A stretch of 64,000 nucleotides of DNA from positions 3,162,001-3,226,000 of the forward strand of contig JABYQN010000003.1 in the NCBI GenBank assembly GCA_022606135.1, in the 5' to 3' direction. Every line of letters starts with the position of its first letter. Positions within the stretch are counted from its first letter, which is position 1. Made by a program: the position numbers and the translations under genes. The notes beneath the pieces are model-generated. The model searched no databases, had not been told where the DNA came from, and worked only from the letters and a program-made list of their open reading frames with translations. Positions 46,094 through 57,630 of this stretch are shown here, one piece after another. Source of the stretch: Fomes fomentarius. Taxonomy: Eukaryota > Basidiomycota > Agaricomycetes > Polyporales > Polyporaceae.

Positions 46094-46692
46094 GCTGGCA
46101 GGCTGACATGGGTACCCCAGGCGGGGAGGGTGATGAGGAGGGTGAGCAGGTGCGTCTATCCGCCATAGCAACGTGAGTTCTGCACTTTCCGCACTTGGCG
46201 CCGTATATAAACGTCCGTGCGGTTAGCGTGGTTTTACGTGTCTGTACATCGCTGCGCTGTCCCGGTCCTGGCGTGGAAGACAGAGGCAATCATAGGAAGC
46301 AGTCAGGGTGGGTATTAGAACGACAAGAGCCCGGTCCAGCAGCATCCAGCACGGCGGACAAGAACAAGTTTGGAAGTGACGCGCCTGCGTCCGCCGTCCG
46401 TGCCTGGCGGCTGCTGGATAACCCCCAAATAAGGTCTTATCCGACGTTAACATCAAATTGATGGTGACAACAGGGCTGACAGTGACAGATCCGAAAAGAG
46501 CAAAGACAGCGGGCGCTGGCAACGTTGGCCGCGTTTCTTCCTCTCCGTCTCGTCTGCCATCCGCCTCCCTCCTCTCGTCTCTCGTCGTCGACAACAGACC
46601 TCTCGAGGCTGCGCCGAGTCCCACCAGGGACGTTCACTCTCTTTACTTCACGTTCTTTCTCGCTCTTCCGGTCTCTCTCTCTACGCGAAAAA
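46094..46692. promoter_or_regulatory. Divergent promoter of the two spacer membrane-protein genes
   Basis: This 599-bp region lies between the two start codons. A TATATAAA-like box at about 46203-46210 reads TTTATATA on the minus strand, about 110 bases before the minus-strand ATG, suiting that gene. The side next to the plus-strand gene is C/T-rich (46540-46690), typical of fungal 5' leaders. Confidence 0.6.
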
Positions 46693-49124
46693 ATGTTGCA
46701 CGAGTTCCTGGACAAGCACTTTCATCGCCGCCTCAACGGTGGCCTCAAGCGGTTGAACAGGCGGGTCTACACCCCTACCATCATTTGGGAGACCCCGGAG
46801 CCTACCACGGCCCCTGCTCCGACGACGACTGCTGGTGAGTCGCGTTCTTCACACTCAAAATGCAGGAGGATGGGGCAAGGGTACAGTGGATGTATGCGGT
46901 GACTACGCGCGGCTCGTCGAACCGCTCGCCTCAAAATTGAAGCGTCTGTGTGTCCCGGAGAACGCTCGCTTTTGAATTCGAGGCGTCCATGCGTGTTTCG
47001 CCAGCTGTGGTGATGATTTCTGAGTGAATTCCGATGTGCAAGAGGGGATACCGTGCTGTTATTACCGCACGGTATCTGCAGTTCAACGTTCATGGCGGTC
47101 AGAATAGTCACCAAGATGGGCTAGAGACGGCGCAGAACTCAGCCGATAACGTATGGTGGCTTGCGACGCATACCGCGTAGATGCACCCTCGCAGGCGAGA
47201 AGAAGCAAAATGGTGGAATCGGTTACAGAAAACGGAGATGATACGCATGTAGTCAACGCCACTGGGGGATGTGTCAGAAGAGACTCTGAACGCGAACACG
47301 GATAACAGAGCATTCACAAGACATACCCTGCCCATCGATGCGAAACTCACCAGACCGCGGAATCCTTTCTTCCCCACTGACTCGCAATATCATTTAGATA
47401 TGGAATATCGCACTGATTCGAATTTTTTCAGGTCTTCCTAATGACAAGCCCGCTAATCCCGTAACGACTACGAACCCACCCTTGCCTCCATCTACTCCAG
47501 CCACGACGACGAACATACCCGTACCTCCTACTACAACTCAGATTGCCCCGACTACCCCGGCTACCCCGGCTACTGCTGCTACCCCTGCTACTGCTGCTAC
47601 TGCTGCTACTCCGGCTACCCCGGCCACCCCTGCCGCCCCGACTACTCCGGCTGCAGCCGCACCCCCGACGACGACATCAACCCAGGCCGGCCCCGTTCCT
47701 TTGACTCAGAAGGCGCAGGAGACCTTCACCACGGAGATCCATGTCACCATCACGCCTTCCAGGAGTGCAACCAGCGCGTCGTCACTCGCCGCCGCTCCAA
47801 CGACTTCTACCACATCCAAGCCCGTGAGCACTGGTGTCGTCGCTGGTGGAATCATTGCAGCCATCCTTGCCGTCGGTGGAATCGCATTCTTGATTGTCTA
47901 CTTCGTGGTATGTAGAGATCATAATTGTATCATCAGCTATTTCTCACGTACCTCTAGCGTAGGTCTCGTAGCGCGAAGGGCGGAGACTCGTCAGACGACG
48001 ATTACAATTCTGATGCGTGGAGGCGGCAGTCTACGATGCTGCCGGATGACGGCCCGTCTGGCATCTCGCGAGCTATGAACTACAGCCGCAATGGTGCTCG
48101 TCCCCCGACGATGATTGAGCAGAAGTTGGCCGGTGGCGCCGTGTCGTTCAACACCCCGGCCCCTATGCCTACCCATCCGTACGGATACGGCTCATACCAG
48201 TCTTTCTCACCTGGTCAGGTTATGAATCCGTACACTCCGACGACTTCGAACTCGGCCAACCCCTTCTTCTCTCCGTACGGCGAATCCCCCATTGGTTCAC
48301 CCGTCTCTGTGCCAGCCTACGACTCGCATTACGACGCGCAGGGCAACCTTGTCTCTCGCAAGACCTCCCTGGCGTCTGTATCAGTGCCCTCTCGTCACAC
48401 TTCGGTTGCATCTAAGCCTGTTGAAGAACCGTCTGCGCATGCGGATGTGGATGGGCAGTACGTCGACATGAGCCGCGGCAGCGTCACGCCTTTCCAGGCT
48501 GCTCAGTATGCCGAGATATCTCGCCGCCTGAACACCACGCCGCCGCAGCCGCTCCCTCTGAGCTCCGTGAACGAGGAGTATGAGCACGCCCAGGAAATAG
48601 AGGTCTCCGTGCAGAAGGTTGAGCCACTCGAGCTGCAGCCGACCATCAGCTTCGACGAAGGTCACCGTCTCAACGTTCAGCCGACGCCGCGCGAGAACTC
48701 ATTCCCCGAGTCTCCGTTCTACGATCCGAGCATGGCCCAGGAGCAGACCCAGTACATTCCCAAGCGCGATTCATCGGATTCGATGATGCTCCAGCCCCCG
48801 GAGCCCGCAAGGCCGCGCATTGCATCTATCCCGCCGATGCTGCCTGAAATTACCCTCCAGGAGCGCTCGTTCTCTCCCGTCACCATGGACTTCCCCATCG
48901 CCCCGTCGTCTGTGCACATGACGCCCTCGCCTTTCACCACGTCGTTCGCGATTCCATCGCCGCCGCCCAATGCGCACTTCCCTGAGTCTGTACAGGACGC
49001 GAAGCGCCCTGCTTCTCCGCCGGCTGCGCAGATCACGCAGCCCACTCTCCGACAGCCTCCATCCAAGCGTCCGGACACGGTCTACACCATCTACGACGAA
49101 GAGGATGCCTACGCTGGTATCTAA
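46693..49124 (+). CDS. Mucin-like single-pass membrane protein with long cytosolic tail
   Basis: This 594-residue protein has three exons: 46693-46834, 47432-47907 and 47958-49124, in matching phases. The N-terminus (MLHEFLDKHFHRRLNGGLKR) is basic and not a classical signal peptide. Residues 35-150 are a Thr/Pro/Ala-rich mucin-like stalk with repeated TPAT/TAAT units, suited to O-glycosylation. One transmembrane segment follows (VVAGGIIAAILAVGGIAFLIVYFV). The roughly 390-residue tail begins RRSRSAKGGDSSDDDYNSDAW and is disordered, Ser/Pro-rich, ending DTVYTIYDEEDAYAGI. The architecture resembles fungal surface sensors of the mucin type, but no WSC or signature domain is present, so a sensing role is inference. 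Intron 1 is long (597 bases) and contains a perfect 10-bp hairpin at 47047-47076. It lies in the unique spacer of the inverted duplication. Confidence 0.82.
47047..47076. repeat. Perfect hairpin in intron 1 of the mucin-like gene
   Basis: GATACCGTGC at 47047-47056 and its exact complement GCACGGTATC at 47067-47076 flank a 10-base loop. It lies within the 597-base intron. Confidence 0.7.
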
Positions 49125-50136
49125 GCACTGTATCATCTACACTCATCTTCTCGCGCGCTCGTCATGTGGATCCTGTGACGAGGTGACGCGTTGTATGCTA
49201 TTTGTGCTTGCATCGTTAGTTGTATTGGCGTAATTATGCGGCGGTGGGGCAGGACTGGCTTCTCTGGGCAGGCGAGCATGCACCTCGCTGCCGCTCCCTG
49301 TTCGTTCTGCTACTGTTGTTTTCAATGCTCGCTTCCTGTCGTGGCCTGGGCTGCCGCACGGTCGTGCCCTTCGTGGCGGGCGATGTTTGTGGCTCTCGAC
49401 GAGACAAACGACCCTACCTATACACCCTCCTCTATCCTTGACTACGTGTACGTCGACATGTCCGTAGCTGCTTGATCCCCTCCTCTCCCTCCATCATTGT
49501 GCCTTGTCTGTCTCGCTCCTCTTTAACTTTGTCTTGTCTCTGCGCTCAGTGGTGCGCTCCGCCTCCGCGTTCGCTCCTTCTATCTTCACCTTCACTGCGG
49601 GCGGGGCTTGGTGTTTCATTCTGCATGTGCTTATAGGCGTACATAGCTCGCGGCTGGCGGCTGCCCCTGGCACCTCACTGGGTAACGAGCCGCTTCAAAC
49701 TCGTCGATACCTGGATTGGATCTGTTGCCATCATCATCTTAGTGCTCACTCAAATCTTGTGCTTGGGTCGATCTAGTAATACGCGTACGTTCAATGTACA
49801 TATCGTGTACCATCACGAATGTCTGTCGTCAAGACCGCGCCAGTCTGAGTTCAGGATGTTGTCTAGTACGTATGATGGACAGTGCCCATACATCTCGAGA
49901 AACGGCTCATGTTCGTGGTCAACAACTCAGCAGTGTATCTCTTGGGATTCAGTGGTCGCTAGCAGAGGTTGCTGATTTTGTTGTGGATATTGTACTGCCC
50001 ACAATTACTGTCACACTTGGTAGTAGTGAGTGCTGTTTCATATCAAAATTCGTAACTGTGTCGTCTATTTTGCATTCTATCCTGTCTCGATAGTGATAGT
50101 GACCAGCCTCTAGTCAATCTGAACATGCCTGCGATC
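49125..50136. other. Intergenic start of arm B
   Basis: This is the 3' flank of the mucin-like gene, then the mirror of 43.4-44.4 kb. I see no supported gene; the open frames are unrelated to known proteins. Confidence 0.45.
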
Positions 50137-52654
50137 TCACTGAGCAATCGAGACACGAAGCGGCATTGCAGATCCGAGTTCCTCCCTTCCATCGATGATG
50201 GGGAGCATCACACCACTGGGGGCACGGCGAATGTGCGGCTTGTCCACCGGCAGTGCGAACTCAAACTTCTCGACGAGCTCGGCCGTGACGGCTTGCAGCT
50301 GATACAGACTGAGTAACCAACCAGGTGAGTGGCGTGACCAATAGGAGTTCAGGATGAAGGTACTCACGCAAATCGCCACCTACGATTGTCGTACAACGGT
50401 ATGCGATCTAGGTTAGTGAGGATGGAGGGAGAAGAGAGTATGTGCTACCCACCCGATACACGCACGCAGTCCGGCAGCTTGGAGCAGGATTGAATGGTAA
50501 GTGCCAGTATATGTTCCACCGTGGAGATGTGATGAACTTACAGAAGCTCAACCTGCACAGCACAATCTTCAGTCAGTCTCTACCAATTCAAACGATGCAT
50601 CTGTGAAGAAACTCACAGGTTCGCATATACGCCCACTTTGACCTGCTTCTCCGTGTCGAGGCGGATGAACCGCTCCGGGTTCCACTTGTCCGCGTCTTCG
50701 CCCCACACGTGCGTCAGCCTGCACGTTTGGGGATACAATTGTCGACAGTCGTGAGTACCACCTCCGGTTGCGATGGGAGGGCTTCTCACCTGTTGTATCC
50801 GCAGATAGAGATGATCACCGCTTGACCGGCATGAATCGGGATCTCGTGCAAGGCCGTTCCGTCCGCCGCGATGACCGGGTCCGAGAGTGGCAAGACGTCG
50901 TCCTGCGCCGCGACACGCCATAGATGGTACGCGATCGGGTGGAAGCGGAGCGTTTCCTGCCAATTCGCCCTCAGTTAGTATCTCCAGAGCATAGTAGTAT
51001 TCGACTGCCATCTTGTGCCAACTAACCTTGATGGCCGCCACCGTTGCCTTCATCCCATCCAAGTCCTCCGAAGTAAAGTCGACGTCTCCGCGCTCGGTCA
51101 CCCGAGCGCGTGCCGCCCGGATTTCATCTCTCATGCGCGCCTGGTACTCGGGGTACTTGGCGAGCTCGAAGAGCATCCAGCTGAGCGTCGCTGACGTCGT
51201 TCCCTCTCCGGCAATGGTGAGGTGGTGCATCTGGGCAAGCACTTCCTTGTCTCCTAGGCGGGTACGGGGGTCCTCCGACGCGTTGGCCCGGACTGAAGTA
51301 GGATTTTTATTTGATTTTAAAGGTTGATCCAGCGCAGATACATTCGCAGGAGTCGACTCACCAAGAACACTCATGACGTCCTTCTTTCCCTCGCGGGACG
51401 GAAGCTCGTTTGCATTGTTAGAGTGGTAGAGCGGTTTACCGACTTTCTCAAACTCGGCGTTGAGACCGCGATAGCGGCTGTAGATGCGTCCCGGGGTGTA
51501 CTTCGTGAGTGCGAGCAACGCGTCCGGAACGTACGGCCAGAGACCGCGGTAGACCATGTTCGTGGCATTGGGATAGAGTTGGGTGTCCACGCTATCGCCG
51601 CACACAATGAGCATCTAGATATTGATGCCGAGTTGCGATGTTGAAACCGCTTACCCTAGGGTACTGTACTCTTTCGCCAGCTTGTTCTCCGCGTCGTCCA
51701 AAGATCCGAAATTGTAGTCGAAGGCAGCTACAGCCATGTGAGCATTCTGCGGTCATCATGACAGGAGCTCTACCCACCTTCGGTGACGATGTCTAGCGCC
51801 GCACGACCGAGCCATTGGTTCACCAGAATGAGGCCGTCTGGCTTGTCCGAGATTTGGGTGCGCCACTTGTCGATGACCTGCATCATGTCATGTTCCAAGC
51901 ATGGTTAGACGTATCGGAGTGGCCATCCATCGATCGTACCTTGTGCGCCGTCCGCTGGAACAGAGGAATGAAGCCACGAAGTTGCTGAGCGCTGAATGCG
52001 GGGTTCATGACCTTACGGTGGCGCTGGTGCATCGCTCCTTCAATGACGGCCTCCGGTCAGTATCTGGCGCTGGCCTTTGTAAAAATGCGCTTCGCAGAAC
52101 TGACCCTCGCTCCACAGAATACCGGGTCCGAGCATGAGCAAGGTCATATGGTTCATGTCGACCCGCTTGGGATAGTTGTATCCCGACTTGTGCAGGATGT
52201 GTTGTAGCGCCTGTCAGGGAGCATGAGGTGAATGCACGGGGGGTATGACACTTGCTTGTATCACCTTGGGATCTGCCGTCATGATTTGGTCGACCTGCGA
52301 GATAGTGCGAGTGTCAAGCCTAGAACATAGAACCATGAGACCAAGCTGGCAACACGTACTCCGAAGTAGCCTCGAGTGCGCCAGGTTGAGCCGTACTCCC
52401 GCATCCACTGGAAGTCCAGAGATCCCGTCTCGCGCTGGTGGAATAGCTCGTACTCATTTCCTGTATCAGCGACAATGTCAGACATGAGGAGGCCCGATAT
52501 ATGAGCGTGGTCTTGACTACGTACCAAATATTCTGGAGGGTGAGGGTGGACCACGGAGCTTGGCGAGGTTCCGGGGGCGGCGAGAGGCTTTGACGATAAG
52601 GAGAACGAAGACGAGGCCAGCACAGCCAACATAGAGGAGAGGATTGAATGGCAT
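50137..52654 (-). CDS. Cytochrome P450 C (arm B), intact twin of P450-B
   Basis: This is the mirror copy of the P450 at 40875, with the ATG at 52652-52654 (MPFNPL) and the same exon series: anchor, LRGPPSPS, NEYELFHQRETGSLDFQW, GAMHQRHRKVMNPAFS, AAFDYNFG, LTIAGEGTTSATLSWML, ETLRFHPIAYHLWRV, KWNPERF, FSAGLRACIG, WRFA, and a C-terminus ending LRVSIAQ. Differences from P450-B are few (for example FQW for FRW, FEKVG for FERVG). In the intron after DVMSVL, this copy has no stop (P450-B's has TAA), so retention would insert about 22 residues rather than terminate. All haem, ExxR and PERF motifs are kept, and both copies are probably functional. Confidence 0.87.
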
Positions 52655-54130
52655 ATTGCGGGGGAAGATCTCAGGAGACCTGGGTTGTATCTTGCGTGGG
52701 GCATCGAGGTCTTATTATATGTAGAAAGGAGCTCCATGACGTGACAGAGTATGACCGCAAACCTCTAGTATGCGTCGACAGAATGTAAAGCTGTCTGACG
52801 GCGTGTGATTCGCTGTGTGAACGGGCGATAGAATCTGCGTACTAACAGCGTAAGACCGGCATCGGTGAATGCGAGGAAATTCGCAATGGTAGCTTCTCGA
52901 GAGGCGAACCACGCTGTTCGCACAATCGAGAATGACACAACGGGCGGGGGTTGACTTCCGTTCATCCTTCGGGATCCCTCTCTTCTTCCTCCACCGCGAT
53001 AGTGATAGACGAGTTCGCGGACTCTACTATCATCATATTGACCTACTGTACTGGCTGAGAGCTGGGAAGAAAACGAAGGGCATGATCTGCTGTTCAGAAC
53101 GGGCCATTCTCAAGTAGCGTAAACTGATTCACCTCATGATGGCGCAAAGAAGAGTGTTTCGGCAGCAAACGGTCATGCCCCCTTGTCGTGTCAATAGATC
53201 ACAAGTGCCGGCCGGCTCATACCCCGCCCGTAACCTTGGTTTATTCCAGTATTGATGTCATATAGCATGATCAACGACCGTGTAAAGCAAGAAGAATGCC
53301 AGCTCGTTCTCTCACCTGTCCACCTTCTCAGAGCGGGATCGGAGCGACCGCAGGTAGCTTCCTAGCCCGATCCACAGCCTGCACAGACGTTACCACCTGT
53401 AGACATGCAGCTACTATTGTCAAACTTGTCGACCTAAGCGCAGCCTAGTAATCACGCTCAGGCTTCACTGCACCCAGTGACGGCATCAACATGATCTGCT
53501 GACAGTGAGTTCCAATTTCGAGTTAAAGGGCTGATATGGGAAGATACCGGAAGTGTAAGTCGTAGGTCGAGACTCAATTCGCGGCATGTTGGTTGAGAAT
53601 GCGAGTACTGCAGTTATTAGATGGAGTTGGCGTCTACATAAGTAGTGGTGTCGATGATGGTTGATGATGGTGGTCAGATCCGAATCTTCACACGCTTAAC
53701 GTGCTATATAAATGGACTTGAGGGCGCAAGGTCCCGATTTGAAGGTGTATTTCGCTCACGCAATATTGTACGGGGAAAGGTCAACAATGCGGCTAGGTAA
53801 GAAATCGTGAAGTTCGCAATGCCCGGACGTCTTGCACCATTGCAGGTACGTTGCAATTCATGACACTTGTTTTGAGAGGAGAAATATGATTTGTTCTTTG
53901 AAAGACTCAGGAAACATAGGTATGTACCACATACTAGAGGATTGAACAGGAAGACACTTACCATTACGGTAAGTGTTGTGTATATGGAGTGGGGGAGGCT
54001 ACTGACCTGAAATCTACTTACCGATGCGCGATCACTACGGCTGACTACGACCTACCTTATCTATTTACGAGCTACTATCGTACAATGTCGTGAGCCACCT
54101 ACCTGCTCATCGACCTACCTCATCAACTTT
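52655..54130. other. Intergenic stretch between P450-C and the arm B fusion gene
   Basis: This is the mirror of 39400-40874, with the same hairpin (near 53953-53977) and GGTAGG-type repeats near 54090-54125. No supported gene was seen. Confidence 0.45.
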
Positions 54131-55480
54131 CTAGTCAGAGTGAGATTCAGCCCTCGAGCCACCAGACTCCTGGGTCTTGGACTGAGTCGGAGAAGTAGCA
54201 TCGGAAGCAGGTCCTGCTTCGGCAGGGCGACCACACGCGCCGCCCATGAACTGCGATGGTGGCGGCCCAGCGGGACTGTCGTGGGGCGGGAAAGGAGGGA
54301 TACTCGCGTGGCCAAAGAACGGAGGTGGGAACGGGGAATGGAAGTCCACCGGCGACGCACTACTTGTGCCCGGACCAAAAGAGTGCGGGCACGGCGAGCG
54401 TCCGTAACCGCTCGGGCCGAAGGACGACGGAGGGAAGGGAGGGTGCACGTCGGCGGGCGAGGTGTCTGCGCCGGGACCGAAAGGCGGCGGGAAGGGAGGA
54501 CGTCCGTCCGCACCAGGGAACTTACCGGAAGATTGAGGAGGGAAGGGAGGAGGTGCGCGGGGAGGAGAACCGCCGCGAGGGGAGCCGCCACGGGGAGAGC
54601 CGCCGCGAGGATAGCCCGGAGTGTGGCCGTGGCCGAAGGGAGGATGGCCTGCACCGGAGAATGGACCTCTTCGACATCCGTGGCCGGAACCGAAAACATC
54701 GTGATGACCAGGCCTACGTGGGGCAAAGTGAGCTCCTCTGCCGCTGAAGGATCCTCCTCTGCCAAACGGTCCTCCTCTGCCACCGCGACCGCAAGGACCC
54801 CCTCGATCGAAGGTACCTCCGCGCCCGAAGAAATCATCCCTACCAGAGACAAAGTGACAACCTCTGGCACCGCGGCCGCTGTACGTCAAGAAGGGAGGCT
54901 CCGCCCCGTCAGGGCTGGAGGCTGACATGTTAGCCGCGAAGAACTCGTGGAGTTCGGGGAGTGCGAAGATGGTGCCTCGACCGAGCTGTTCAACGATGTC
55001 GCCGAGTTGAGGGAAGTCGGGAGCGGAATGGGGAGCAGCATCGTGTGGACCGTCCGTGTCAGCCTCCTCAGCCTCAGCTTCAGCTTCAGCTTCAGCTTCA
55101 GCGAGGTCGATGAAGTAGTTGGAAACGGCAGCATTGCCAGCACCGATGAGGAGCTCGCAGACGGCGGTAGCACCATTGACGAAGATTAGCTCGTGCGTAC
55201 CGTTGTCGAGGATATGCGCGGAGGAGAGAGCATGGCCCCACTTAATCGTCTCAGGAGGACAAGCCTCGAAAAGCTTCGTGTGGAGGGAGGCACAGTCTGC
55301 GTTGTCACCGTCGTGCTGCTCGTTGGACTCGGCGAAACTAGCCTCGCGTGAGTAGAGCATAGCGGATACGCCGCGGCGATGAAGCGCGACAAGAACGCTG
55401 AGTGCGGCCGTGCCGCCACCGATGATAGCAACCTTGGGCTGGACAGTAGCGTCCGTGGGGGAAGTAGAAATGTTCGTCAT
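54131..55480 (-). CDS. Rossmann-remnant / RGG / Pro-rich fusion protein (arm B)
   Basis: This 449-residue twin of the protein at 38086 starts MTNISTSPTDATVQPK (ATG at 55478-55480), with the TATA box about 95 bases upstream. It keeps the degenerate FAD-site motif IIGGGTAAL and the GAGN replacement, then the EA repeat, an RGG/FG region and the HPPFPP region. Against arm A it has a longer EA run (LAEAEAEAEAEAEEADTDG against LAEAEAEAEADTDG) and three RGGSP units where arm A has one, but also some losses in the Gly-rich part. All changes are in frame. That pattern, repeat-unit slippage without frame loss, supports translation and selection on the reading frame. Function unknown. Confidence 0.75.
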   Translation of the reverse strand: MTNISTSPTDATVQPKVAIIGGGTAALSVLVALHRRGVSAMLYSREASFAESNEQHDGDNADCASLHTKLFEACPPETIKWGHALSSAHILDNGTHELIFVNGATAVCELLIGAGNAAVSNYFIDLAEAEAEAEAEAEEADTDGPHDAAPHSAPDFPQLGDIVEQLGRGTIFALPELHEFFAANMSASSPDGAEPPFLTYSGRGARGCHFVSGRDDFFGRGGTFDRGGPCGRGGRGGPFGRGGSFSGRGAHFAPRRPGHHDVFGSGHGCRRGPFSGAGHPPFGHGHTPGYPRGGSPRGGSPRGGSPPRAPPPFPPQSSGKFPGADGRPPFPPPFGPGADTSPADVHPPFPPSSFGPSGYGRSPCPHSFGPGTSSASPVDFHSPFPPPFFGHASIPPFPPHDSPAGPPPSQFMGGACGRPAEAGPASDATSPTQSKTQESGGSRAESHSD

Positions 55481-56427
55481 CTCGAAAAAGCTTGTAGACG
55501 TGTAGTTGAGAATGTGTGGAAGACTCACTGGGTTCGATGTGTGGTGGGGTCCTCTGCAGCACACGCAGCCCTTTATATAGGTTTGGGGGAGAGGAGCGGA
55601 AGATCCAGCCCAGCGCAGCAGGTGGGAGCCGGCCGGCCGCGTCATGCTGTAAAATGTTGAACTGGGCTGCGGAACCCCTGATGGGAGTCAGACTGACATC
55701 TGAGGCTGTGAGAGCAGCCGCGATCGGAGCTGCGAATGCGTAGCTCCAGATGCGCCGAGATGATACCTTCTTGTGCGCTTGAAATCATATCCTCTGAGTC
55801 AATGAGTGCGATGCAGCGATGCGGGGTCAGTCATCTGTATCACGGGAATGAAACCCCTGAGAGGGGGAGGACTTGAGTCAGACGGCCTGAGCCGAGTCGA
55901 GGCTCCCTGGACCATCAGACTCACAGCGCTCCTCGTTATCTCAATCCTTGAACAGAAGCGAAGCAAAGACACGGAGAAGAGGTGATGATAGGGGCTGGAA
56001 TGTGTCGCAACGAGATAGCGATGACTCACTCAATCAGACTGCCTATGTCGGCTACCTCGGACGGACCATGGGGAAAAGGAGGAGAGGGGGTCGTATACAA
56101 AATCACTTCATGTATCACGCACCTATGTTGAGGTTTCATAATCGCGGCAAACGGAAAGACATCACAATTCAAGTCAAAAAGAGGGAACTGTTTTCGGGAA
56201 ACTACACACTTACAAGTTCGACGAGACTTACCGATCCCATATTAGCTCTATTCCACCACCGTTACGTGCATACTTACCCTTCCCTACCTATCTTCTTCGT
56301 ACCTACCTTTGTTATGTACCTACCTTCTTCCACGATAAATACCTCTACCTTGCTATCTACTACGTGACAACTAAGCAGTATTGCAACAACGAACCTGCCC
56401 GATATGCAACAGGGAGCCACAGGGTCC
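55481..56427. promoter_or_regulatory. Promoter of the arm B fusion gene and 3' flank of the monooxygenase
   Basis: The TATA-type box (CTATATAAAGG on the minus strand) lies near 55572-55582. The GGTAGGTA-type run is at about 56265-56355, with unit differences from arm A. No supported gene was seen. Confidence 0.5.
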
Positions 56428-57630
56428 TCAACCCTCACGCTCCCCCTCCAGCTCCGCAAAAGCTTTGAACCGCGCGAGGACAGAGTGCGGAGCGTTGGGA
56501 TTAATGAACGCCTCCATGTTCGTCTTGCTGAACTCCGCGACCCGGCCGGCCATCGCGCACATGTTCTCCTCAAACGTCTTGATCGCAGCCTCCCTAGCCT
56601 CGGCATCGCCCAACTTACCCTCCTCAGCTAGCTTCGAGAGCACAAGACCGAGCTCAAGCGCGTCCAGCATGGCGAGGTTTGCACCAGAGCCGGAGAAGGG
56701 GCTCAAAAGGTGCGCAGCGTCGCCGATGAGGGTCACTCCATCGACGTGCTCGAGCGGGCGGGGGTAGATCGCCGCGTCGTCGCAGTGCTCGATGATCTTG
56801 AGCATCCATGGCTGGAAGCTCTCGTACTTCTTGAGGAGGGCCTTCCGCGCCTCGTTCGGGTCAGAGGGCAGAGTCCAGTCAGCGAGCTCGCGGACGAAGG
56901 CGTACGTGCGGATGCGCCCGTCGCCGTTCCGCTGGCTGCCGAGCATCTTCCCGTCCTGTAGCGCAGACATGGTGCCTTGGCCGATTGCTTCGACGACGCT
57001 GGACAGCTCAGGACTGGCGACGACAGAGGGGGCAAGGGAGATCTCGACGCCAGTGATACCTGTGAAGATAGGGGTGGCGGGGGAGACAAGGGGACGAATG
57101 TGGGACCAAGCGCCGTCGGCTCCAACGAGGATATCGCTGAGAGCGGTAGTGCTGTTCGCAAACGTGAGCTTGTGTTGACCTCCAGGGAGCGTACGGACTG
57201 AAGTGAGGGCGTAGCCCCATTTGATAGAGTCGTGGGGGCAGGTGTCGACGAGGATCTTACGGAGGATGGTGCGGTCGATCTCAGGGCGGATCTTCGTAAG
57301 ATCCTGAGGACCATGATCGCCAGGGAGACCATGATGAAGATGCAATTCGCCCGAGGCGTCGTATATCTTGAGCTCCTCGCCCTCGGGGCGGGAATTCTTT
57401 GTGAACTCGTCCTGGAGGCCGTTCTCGCGGAGAGCACGTTGGCCGCTCTTCCAGCCGAGGTCGAGGCACCCTCCAAGGTGTGTGCGAGCGGAGATGTCGG
57501 GGTCGCGCTCGTAAAGTGTGGCCTCGACGCCGCGACGATGGAGAGTGACTAGTAGAGTGAGCCCTGCGAGGCCACCACCAATGATGGCTATCCTGGGGGT
57601 AGTAGCCTTGGGAATGATCATGGACGACAT
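56428..57630 (-). CDS. TetX-like FAD-dependent monooxygenase (arm B), open but shortened by 9 residues
   Basis: This 400-residue, single-exon group A flavin monooxygenase starts MSSMIIPKATTPRIAIIGGG (ATG at 57628-57630). FAD site GGGLAG is at residues 18-23, then YERDPD, RPEIDRTILRKIL, LVGADGAWSHIRP (DG motif) and GVTLIGDAAHLLSPFSGSGA (GD motif) near residue 300. The frame that is broken in arm A is intact here (ARKALLKKYESFQPW). However PRPLEHVDG lacks the nine residues YVLPVGHKW found in arm A (27-bp in-frame deletion near 56750); LPVGHKW-like sequence normally precedes the GD motif in this family. Activity may therefore be altered. Possible substrates are aromatic or polycyclic compounds, not inferable further. 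Confidence 0.85.
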   Translation of the reverse strand: MSSMIIPKATTPRIAIIGGGLAGLTLLVTLHRRGVEATLYERDPDISARTHLGGCLDLGWKSGQRALRENGLQDEFTKNSRPEGEELKIYDASGELHLHHGLPGDHGPQDLTKIRPEIDRTILRKILVDTCPHDSIKWGYALTSVRTLPGGQHKLTFANSTTALSDILVGADGAWSHIRPLVSPATPIFTGITGVEISLAPSVVASPELSSVVEAIGQGTMSALQDGKMLGSQRNGDGRIRTYAFVRELADWTLPSDPNEARKALLKKYESFQPWMLKIIEHCDDAAIYPRPLEHVDGVTLIGDAAHLLSPFSGSGANLAMLDALELGLVLSKLAEEGKLGDAEAREAAIKTFEENMCAMAGRVAEFSKTNMEAFINPNAPHSVLARFKAFAELEGEREG

